Shown: positions 5,449 to 11,234 of the stretch, piece by piece
Layout: the number at the start of each line of letters is the position of its first letter
Position numbering within the stretch: the first letter of the stretch is position 1
Assembly (NCBI GenBank): GCA_003233545.1
Contig: QILZ01000240.1
Span: forward strand, 1-11,234
Source: Spirochaetales bacterium
Lineage (GTDB): Bacteria; Spirochaetota; Spirochaetia; SZUA-6
DNA: 11,234 bases
Direction of reading: 5' to 3'
The notes under the pieces: generated by a model
Seen by the model: the letters and a program-made list of their open reading frames with translations, nothing else
The model's database searches: none
What the model was told of the DNA's origin: nothing
Position numbers and translations under genes: made by a program

Positions 5449-7400
5449 AACGGATTTCTTTTTAGAAAATGAAAAAATAAAATTAACTTTTAATAATCAA
5501 ACCGGCGCTGTTACAGGTCTGCTAAACAAAGAAACAGGGTGGCAGGTTATAAAGCAGCCGGCGCTTGGAATGGGTCTTCAGATGCTTGTGCCAATTAAAG
5601 GCCGGCAGTGAGATGCAAAAGCTCTCCACGTATAAAAAATTAAGTAATGAAAAAGCTATTCTGCAGCGGAATGATGTAAACTGCAGTCAATCCGGGAAAT
5701 TAGACATATCCTCGGTGATGGCTTTCCACAGGAATGCGGGTATTTCGGAACCGATTATCCCACATTCTTAAAAACTTTTCCCAATATAGAAGCGCAGGCC
5801 TCGTTTATTCTTTTAACCAGGCTTATACATGGGGATGCACGATGAAGAATTAAATATTGTAAACTTCGTGCACGAACTTAAACCTGGTTATCTGGATAGT
5901 AAGAATAAACGCGTGCCTTTAACAGATACGATTGGAAATAAACCTGCCGGCTTTGTGGTAAGTGCAGTGAGAATGCCTTTTATAAAACCCGGAGAAAGTA
6001 TGGAACTTCCGCCAATGGTTATACACCTTTACAGGGGAACCTGGCACAAAGGAATAGAACCCTACAAGAAGTGGCGTAAGACGTGGTTCCGGGCTAAACC
6101 CATGCCAAACTGGCTGGACAGCATAGACAGCTGGCTTACTCTGCACATGAATTCCCCGGAAGGCGGCTGCAGATACCGGTACAAAGACCTGGCAGATATA
6201 GCACAGGAAGCAAAGGATCACGGGGCCGGTGCGCTGCAGCTTATAGGATGGGCAAGGGACGGGCAGGATGGTGCGGAGCCATATCAGGATACGGACCCCA
6301 GGCTTGGAACCCATGAAGAATTTAAAAACGCAATCCGGCAAATCGAAGCTTTGGGTATACGGGTTCTATTGATGTGTAAATTTAAATGGGCAGATAAGTC
6401 CATACCCGAATTTAAAAGTGAACTATTACCATTAGCCTTAAAGGATATGTATGGTAACTTTGTTCAATTCGACGGTTATGCATATCAGACAATGTCGCAG
6501 TACTTAACAGGCGGCAGCCGGCGGACAGGTGCGGGGCTTTGCCACCTGTCCCAAAAATACAGAAATCTAGCTTTAAGGGAATTTAAAAAAATCATAGAAC
6601 TCGGCTCCAGTGGTATTTTATACGACGAACTTGCAAGCAGTATGCTTATGTGTTTCGATACTTCACATAGGCATCGCCGGGGTGAAAGTAATTTTAAGGG
6701 CTCCTTAAAACTTGCAGATGAATTTTATCAGGCTGCCCGTCGGGCACGGAACGATTTTTTAATGGCAGGCGAAGGTCCGAATGATCACCTTTCCCGGTAC
6801 TACCCGGTAAGCTACATTCGGACATGGAACGGACAATGGGGGAGCTGGAACGAAAAAAATCATATAGCAGCATGGAAATTTATGAACCCGGATATGATTT
6901 TTGCAACCTGTGTAACCGGCTGGGATGATAGAGAAATGGTAAATCAATGTCTTGTTTACGGATATATAATTAATTATGAACCCTACAATTTTAAGGGCAG
7001 GATTACGGATTTCCCTGATACGGTTGCCTACGGCATAAAGGCTCAAAAGTTACGAAGAAAATTATGGCATTATATATGGAAGGGCAAATTCAATGATACT
7101 CTCGGTATAGAGGCATCTTTTAGTTTTGCTTCTGAGAGTTCCTCAAATAACTCTTCTAACATATTCCCTAACGTTGAAAAACCGGATTGTCTTTATTCGG
7201 CATTCGAAAACAGGGAAAATCACAAAAGAGCCGTTATTATTGCTAATCAGCATCCGGAATACCAATTAAAAGCAATAATTTCTCTTGTTAATAGCGAAAA
7301 TGATTTCGATGTGTATGATATGGAAAATGACAGGGTAGAGAGATGTTCGGGCAGTCTCACAGTAAACAGAAGATCTGTAAAAGTGCTTGTGGAGAGGTAA
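5438..7400 (+). pseudogene. Broken DUF6259-type putative glycoside hydrolase
   Basis: The piece from 5829 is open for 523 codons and resembles the DUF6259 family, large TIM-barrel proteins thought to cleave carbohydrates. Barrel segments seen (numbered from 5829): DSWLTLHMNSPEGG (100-113), HGAGALQLIGWARDG (131-145), ILYDELASS (263-271), AGEGP (313-317), TGWDDREMVNQC (363-374) and YEPYNFKGR (383-391), then a beta-rich C-terminal domain. The start is damaged. Frame A (from ATG 5438) gives a beta-sandwich N-terminus and stops at 5609. Frame B carries QKLSTYKK through SGKLDI (to about 5708). Frame A resumes with LGDGFPQECGYFGTDYP to about 5815. Frame B returns with LYMGMHDEE at 5823. Roughly 60-100 residues appear missing between SGKLDI and LGDGFPQ (inferred from memory of relatives). 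No ribosome site precedes 5829, so the C-terminal piece is probably not made. No signal peptide. Confidence 0.7.
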
Positions 7401-7446
7401 AAGGAAAAACCGGCATAAAGTGAACATTCCCCGGGCATAACAATAA

Positions 7447-7465
7447 CCCTGAAATTATTCACGGG
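7447..7465. promoter_or_regulatory. Imperfect inverted repeat upstream of the beta-helix gene
   Basis: CCC-TGAA-ATTA-TTCA-c-GGG is an inverted repeat with one bulged base, 50 bases before the beta-helix start. It is the only structured element in the gap 7401-7514 and could be an operator or a weak hairpin. No clear promoter boxes are seen beside it. Confidence 0.25.
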
Positions 7466-7514
7466 AAGTACACAATCCTTTGATTTTAGTAATAAAGTTG
7501 ATTACCTTTTTAAT

Positions 7515-8402
7515 ATGACGATGCACAGAACTGCTAACATTTATATCATTCTATTGTCAATTATATGCATCTCCGCATTATCTGCACAGAATGGTAAAAA
7601 ACCTGCACAGATTTTTTCTGTAAATAATGTTAACTCTCTTAACCGTGCCCTGGCATCGTCAGAAACCGGAGACCTGGTAGTTGTTAAAAGCGGAGAATAT
7701 ATACTTTCGGACAGTTTAAAAATAGCCGGTAAAAAAGGGATTAAAATAACCGGAGAAGGTAATGTGCTTTTTTTAGTAAATGATTCTTCTATCAGAGGTA
7801 TCAGCATAATAAACAGCAGTGATATAACAATTAATAATCTCGGCCTGTTCTACCAGGGTAATAAAACCGCCGCATCCACGGCAGGGGGCGTTTATCTCGA
7901 AAATGCTGATAATATAATAATAGATAACTGCCGCATAGAAGGTTTTAGTGCCGGAATTTATTCCATTAATTCCCTTACGGTTACTGTAAAGTTAAGCACT
8001 ATTTCTAAAAATACACAGTGGGCCTTATATGGAAATTATAAGAACCTGAAACTCATAGAGAATGATCTGGAACATAACGGCGGACTATTCTTTATTAATG
8101 GTAAAGATATACACTCTGTCGGAATCACGTTTAAGAATGTTTATATGAAAAACAACTGGGCAGCTAATAACGGAAACGGAGGAAGCAGCTTCATGTCTGT
8201 TCCTTTTAAAAACCGGAGTGAAACAGAGATACCCTCACCGCTCAGCCAGGAATTAAAAACCGATAGAAATTTCGAGGAAGGTATAACCGGAAGCAGTATA
8301 CAGGAAGATCTCGACCGGGAATTTGAGCTATACAATAAGGAACGGATCGACAGGCAACTGGAAAACAGCGATCTCTATCATCACACAAAACCGCTCTACT
8401 AA
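7515..8402 (+). CDS. Secreted right-handed parallel beta-helix repeat protein
   Basis: 295 residues. A signal peptide is clear: a hydrophobic stretch from about residue 8 to 22 (NIYIILLSIICISAL), then a likely signal peptidase I cut after LSA, before Gln25. The mature part has short beta-strand coils with Asn-ladder features, for example GKKGIKITGEGNVLFLVND, SSDITINNLGLFY, NADNIIIDNCRIEGFSAGIY and KNLKLIENDLEHNGG, typical of pectate-lyase-like/NosD-type helices (about 60-215). The last 80 residues are charged and helical without repeats. Such proteins bind or cleave polysaccharides or serve as surface structures; no catalytic residues can be assigned. The ATG at 7515 has no good ribosome site; ATG 7521 is an alternative. 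It follows the broken DUF6259 gene by 114 bases, hinting at a carbohydrate locus. Confidence 0.8.
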   Translation: MTMHRTANIYIILLSIICISALSAQNGKKPAQIFSVNNVNSLNRALASSETGDLVVVKSGEYILSDSLKIAGKKGIKITGEGNVLFLVNDSSIRGISIINSSDITINNLGLFYQGNKTAASTAGGVYLENADNIIIDNCRIEGFSAGIYSINSLTVTVKLSTISKNTQWALYGNYKNLKLIENDLEHNGGLFFINGKDIHSVGITFKNVYMKNNWAANNGNGGSSFMSVPFKNRSETEIPSPLSQELKTDRNFEEGITGSSIQEDLDREFELYNKERIDRQLENSDLYHHTKPLY

Positions 8403-8469
8403 CAAAAGCCGCACAGGTTTAAGAAGAGAAACAAGCTCATCTTTCGGGAAATACTTACCTGCCGCATTA

Positions 8470-8508
8470 AGAGAAAGAACCGCAAGTATACCTGCGGTTC
8501 CTCTCTTT
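8470..8508. terminator. Hairpin between convergent genes, likely bidirectional terminator
   Basis: GAACCGCA (8477-8484) pairs perfectly with TGCGGTTC (8493-8500) around an eight-base loop. AGAG/CTCT can extend the stem past a three-base bulge. A CTCTTT tract follows on the plus strand and TTTCTCTT on the minus strand. It lies in the 141-base gap between the beta-helix gene (plus) and the DUF302 gene (minus), where a shared terminator is expected. The U-tracts are interrupted, so strength is uncertain. Confidence 0.6.
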
Positions 8509-8543
8509 GCTGTTAAACTGTTTTACAAAAAGGTTACATACTG

Positions 8544-8930
8544 TTACAGTTCCTCAATTACCTTTTTTAATTTATCCTTAATCTGAGCCGCTATTTCCGA
8601 AAGCTCTTCGTTCTTTATTGCCATCATCGATGCAACCGGATTTACTGCGGCTACCTCGATGGAACCCGGGGCGCTTTCCCGGACCACAACATTACAAGGG
8701 AGCATGGTACCGACCTTATTTTCTGCCTGAAGTGCTTTATAGGCAAACGGAGGATTGCAGGCACCGAGGATTGTATAATCCTTAAAATCAACATCCAGCT
8801 TTTTTTTAAGTACCGCTTTTACATCTATTTCCGAAAGTATTCCAAATCCTTCCGCATTCAAAGCCTTTTTAACATCTTCGATGACTTCAGTAAAAGAACT
8901 TTTTATTGTTTTTGAAAAATAGTAATTCAT
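8544..8930 (-). CDS. DUF302 domain protein
   Basis: 128 residues, a single DUF302 domain of standard length and no signal peptide, so cytoplasmic. Family hallmarks: an N-terminal FSKTIKSSFTEVIEDVKKAL strand-helix, GFGILSEIDVKAVLKKKL (28-45), the GACNPPFAYKAL segment with Cys58, MLPCNVVV with Cys79, and NPVASM (97-102). The biochemical role of DUF302 is not established; members often sit next to heavy-metal transport or sulfur/redox genes, and the two conserved cysteines could bind metal or take part in thiol chemistry. Here it follows the CopB ATPase by 19 bases with a GGAGGA ribosome site, so it is almost surely co-transcribed and linked to copper handling (inference). Last gene of the cluster. 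Confidence 0.88.
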   Translation of the reverse strand: MNYYFSKTIKSSFTEVIEDVKKALNAEGFGILSEIDVKAVLKKKLDVDFKDYTILGACNPPFAYKALQAENKVGTMLPCNVVVRESAPGSIEVAAVNPVASMMAIKNEELSEIAAQIKDKLKKVIEEL

Positions 8931-8949
8931 CGATTTATTCCTCCACGAT

Positions 8950-11073
8950 TTATTTTTTTATCTTTAAAAGGCGGGCATTAATAGCCACTATCACTGTGCT
9001 CAACGACATCAGTACGGCTCCTGCTGCCGGACTTAACACTATCCCTAAATTGTACAGAACACCTGCTGCGAGAGGTATGGCAAAGAAATTGTATCCTGTA
9101 GCCCAGGCAAGATTCTGAACCATCTTTCTGTATGTAGCCCGGGCAAGATCCATAATAGTTACAACATCCATAGGATTACTGCGTACCAGTACAATATCTG
9201 CTGTTTCTATAGCCACATCAGTACCCGCACCGATTGCAATCCCGACATCCGCACTGACTAAAGCAGGAGCATCGTTTACTCCGTCTCCGGTCATTGCTAC
9301 AACCAAACCACGTGCCTTTACCTCTTTAACTCTATCGGCTTTCTCGTGCGGAAGAACTTCTGCAAAAACCTCATCGACACCTACTTCCTCCGCAACCCAG
9401 TTTGCTACCTTCTGATTATCACCAGTAAGCATTATGCTTCTGATTCCCATTTTCCTTAGACGTTTTATTGCTTCCTTCGATTCTTTACGTATAATGTCGG
9501 CCAGTGCGACAGCGCCTTTTACTGCCCCGTCTAACATAACATAAACCACCGTTTTGCCTTGAGAAGAGTATTTCTCGATTCGTTCATCGTTTATGTCGAG
9601 TTTCTGTTCCCTTAAGTAACCGGGACTTACGACTTTTACCTCTCTGCCGTCAACAATTCCTACGGCTCCTCTTCCTGTAATCGCCTTAAAATCCTTAACA
9701 GGAAAGGTTTCTTTTACCGAAGCGACAATCCCTCTGGCAATCGGATGTTCCGAATTTGCCTCCACGGAAGCGGCATATTTTAAGATTTCTTCTTTCTTAA
9801 GATTCTCATCGAATATCACCGTGTCCGTAACTCCGAACTTACCCTCTGTAAGTGTCCCTGTTTTATCGAATATAATAGCCTGGATGTTTCGTGCATGCTC
9901 AAAGGCAGCACGATTCCTTATTAAAAGACCGTTCTTTGCAGAGATCGCTGTTGATACTGCCACCACCAGAGGTACGGCCAGTCCTAGTGCATGCGGGCAG
10001 GTTATTACCATAACTGTAACGGTTCGTTCCAGGGCAAATGCAAGGTCTTTATGTACGATAGCAAGCCATACAAAGAGAGTTATTCCTCCTGCTCCCAATG
10101 CTATCATGGTCAGCCACAGGGCAGCCCTGCTTGCTATATCCTGGCTCCTCGATTTACTTTCCTGAGCCTGCCTGACTAGCTCTACAACCTGTGACAGGTA
10201 GGAATCTTTTCCGGTTTTTTTAATCTCTACAACAAGGGAACCTTCGCCGTTTATGGCTCCTCCGATAACCTGATCCCCCTTCCCTTTAATCACAGGTTTT
10301 GATTCTCCGGTCAGCATGGCTTCATTTACAGAGCTTTCCCCTTCTATAACTATTCCGTCCACCGGGAGCTTTTCACCCGGTTTTACAAGTACCCGGTCAC
10401 CCACTCCCAAATTGTCAAGTGTTACATCCTGAGTACTGCCGTCGGGCAATACCTTATGAGCTTCGGAGGGCATTAGTTTCGCCAGCGCTTCCAGAGCTTT
10501 TGATGCCCCCATTACAGAACGCATCTCTATCCAATGGCCGACAAGCATTATCGAAACCAGTGTCGCCAGTTCCCAGAAAAACCCTGTGCCGGGTAACCCG
10601 AAAACAACGAGACTGCTGTAAATATAAGCCGTGGTAATTGCAAGTGCTATAAGGGTCATCATTCCCGGCTGTTTTTTTCTAAGCTCTAAAACCAGTCCTT
10701 TAAGGAAAGGCCAGCCGCCGTAAAAGAAAACTACAGATGCAAGCCCGAAGAGTACATAAATATCTCCTTCAAAACTTATTACTTCCCTTAAGCCCAGAAA
10801 CTTCTGAATCATCGACGAAAGGGCAAGAATCGGAATCGTAATAATTAACGATACCCAGAATCTCTTTCGATAATCCGCCACCATAAGCTCGTGGTGGTTG
10901 GCGTGGCCTTCATGACCTTCATGACCTTCATGACCTTCATGACCTTCATGACCTTCATGACCCTCGTGACCTTCATGACCCTCGTGACCTTCATGGCCGC
11001 TGTGGCCCTCATGGCCTTCGTGACCGGCGTGACCCTCATGACCGCTGTGAGTCATATCCATTTCTTTGTCCAT
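8950..11073 (-). CDS. copB: CopB-type copper-exporting P1B-3 ATPase with His-rich N-terminus
   Basis: 707 residues. A cytosolic N-terminus (1-61) of Gly-His repeats is followed by eight predicted membrane helices. Diagnostic residues: TGES (255-258, actuator), CPH (359-361, helix 6), DKTGT (403-407; Asp403 is phosphorylated), HP (443-444), TGDN (550-553) and TGDGVND (595-601). Helix 7 has NX6YNX4P (Asn654, Tyr661-Asn662, Pro667) and helix 8 has MSLST (689-693). CPH with these two motifs is the P1B-3 signature, which separates it from CopA (CPC) and ZntA. There is no CXXC metal-binding domain. It pumps copper from cytoplasm to periplasm at the cost of ATP. Start: ATG at 11071-11073 with AAGGAGG at ideal distance. 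It lies 41 bases after a SHOCT gene and 19 before a DUF302 gene. Whether Cu+, Cu2+ or Ag+ is preferred cannot be read. Confidence 0.95.
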   Translation of the reverse strand: MDKEMDMTHSGHEGHAGHEGHEGHSGHEGHEGHEGHEGHEGHEGHEGHEGHEGHEGHANHHELMVADYRKRFWVSLIITIPILALSSMIQKFLGLREVISFEGDIYVLFGLASVVFFYGGWPFLKGLVLELRKKQPGMMTLIALAITTAYIYSSLVVFGLPGTGFFWELATLVSIMLVGHWIEMRSVMGASKALEALAKLMPSEAHKVLPDGSTQDVTLDNLGVGDRVLVKPGEKLPVDGIVIEGESSVNEAMLTGESKPVIKGKGDQVIGGAINGEGSLVVEIKKTGKDSYLSQVVELVRQAQESKSRSQDIASRAALWLTMIALGAGGITLFVWLAIVHKDLAFALERTVTVMVITCPHALGLAVPLVVAVSTAISAKNGLLIRNRAAFEHARNIQAIIFDKTGTLTEGKFGVTDTVIFDENLKKEEILKYAASVEANSEHPIARGIVASVKETFPVKDFKAITGRGAVGIVDGREVKVVSPGYLREQKLDINDERIEKYSSQGKTVVYVMLDGAVKGAVALADIIRKESKEAIKRLRKMGIRSIMLTGDNQKVANWVAEEVGVDEVFAEVLPHEKADRVKEVKARGLVVAMTGDGVNDAPALVSADVGIAIGAGTDVAIETADIVLVRSNPMDVVTIMDLARATYRKMVQNLAWATGYNFFAIPLAAGVLYNLGIVLSPAAGAVLMSLSTVIVAINARLLKIKK
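10903..11046. repeat. 16 tandem 9-bp units encoding (E/S/A)-Gly-His triads in copB
   Basis: Sixteen consecutive 9-base units code for residues 10-57 of CopB: twelve to thirteen EGH, two SGH and one AGH, in frame throughout. The six units nearest the membrane domain (about 10907-10960) are identical at DNA level, while the N-terminal ones carry synonymous and coding changes. This suggests recent slippage expansion at one end. The array probably buffers or delivers copper. Confidence 0.95.
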
Positions 11074-11114
11074 TCTTTCCTCCTTACTTTTATCCTATTA
11101 TATAACTTCCCACT

Positions 11115-11219
11115 TTAATCTAAAAGATCTTTTTTCATCTTTATATATTCTTCCCTGTTAATCTCTCCTTTAGCATAACTTTGCTTAAGTATTTCCAGGG
11201 CATCCATAGGTGTAATCAT
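11115..11219 (-). CDS. SHOCT-domain small protein, possibly cut by the right edge
   Basis: The minus strand from the edge reads RRGE-MITPMDALEILKQSYAKGE and on to KMKKDLLD, then TAA (11115-11117). The DALEILKQ-YAKGEI-REEY-MKKDL pattern is the SHOCT (short C-terminal) domain, a roughly 30-residue helical hairpin found at the C-terminus of small membrane proteins and oligomerising proteins. A start at ATG 11217-11219 would give a 34-residue SHOCT-only protein, but the GAGGTGAG before it abuts the start too closely for a normal ribosome site. The frame stays open to the edge, so this may be the tail of a longer protein with an N-terminal membrane helix. It sits 41 bases upstream of copB, in the same direction, and is likely part of the same transcript. 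Confidence 0.7.
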   Translation of the reverse strand: MITPMDALEILKQSYAKGEINREEYIKMKKDLLD

Positions 11220-11234
11220 CTCACCTCTTCGTCT

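Noticed and set aside
5565..5771. Plus-strand frame of 68 codons
   Set aside because: Only its middle (QKLSTYKK to KLDI) looks like real protein; both ends are out-of-frame readings within the broken DUF6259 gene.
5240..7514. Insertion sequence or mobile element as the cause of the broken gene
   Set aside because: No transposase fragment, terminal inverted repeats or target duplication could be found around the damaged region.
10845..11039. Minus-strand frame rich in Met-Lys-Val repeats
   Set aside because: An out-of-frame reading of the same 9-bp repeat inside copB.
10903..11046. CRISPR-like array
   Set aside because: The 9-bp units have no spacers and are coding.
10891..11118. Plus-strand frame with repeated Met-Thr-Phe units opposite the CopB array
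   Set aside because: It is the antisense shadow of the 9-bp repeat; it has no ribosome site and copB in the other direction is unmistakable.

Overview
The window looks like an ordinary chromosomal stretch of a free-living, probably anaerobic Gram-negative bacterium, with AT-rich gaps, strong GGAGG-type ribosome sites and some TTG/GTG starts. A spirochaete is my best guess from gene content and protein style (EamA and DHA2 exporters, a DUF6259 carbohydrate enzyme, a CopB/SHOCT/DUF302 cluster), but nothing in the window proves the phylum. I see no rRNA, tRNA, CRISPR array, transposase or phage gene, and no clearly new multi-gene system. Layout, left to right: (1) At 1-59 lies the start of a minus-strand gene with a hydrophobic N-terminus; it runs off the left edge and has a near-consensus promoter at 95-123. 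(2) At 252-3296 is a minus-strand three-gene operon: a 14-TM DHA2-family MFS exporter, then a MarR-family regulator, then an EamA/DMT transporter. The gaps are only 22 and 8 bases. Its upstream region holds a good -35 box and a perfect 17-bp palindrome covering the predicted -10, as expected if the MarR protein represses its own operon until an exported compound releases it. (3) At 3673-5239 are three plus-strand housekeeping-type genes: a RimI-like GNAT acetyltransferase, a thioredoxin-fold protein whose CXXC motif has become CPDS, and a RidA (YjgF/UK114) imine deaminase. (4) At 5438-7400 is a DUF6259-type putative glycoside hydrolase whose N-terminal third is broken by reading-frame changes and an apparent internal deletion, while the 523-residue C-terminal part stays open. 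It is followed at 7515-8402 by a secreted right-handed beta-helix protein, so this may be a decaying carbohydrate-related locus. (5) At 8544-11234, minus strand, is a copper-handling cluster: a SHOCT-domain protein (running to the right edge), a CopB-type P1B-3 ATPase with a very His-rich N-terminus made of 16 Gly-His triads, and a DUF302 protein. The three follow each other at gaps of 41 and 19 bases with good ribosome sites and converge on the beta-helix gene across a hairpin at about 8470-8508. How they work together: the right cluster would pump copper out of the cytoplasm, with the His-rich tail and the DUF302 protein as accessory metal or redox factors (inference). The left operon would export amphipathic or toxic compounds under MarR control. 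The centre mixes protein N-acetylation, metabolite-damage repair and carbohydrate degradation genes with no visible functional link.
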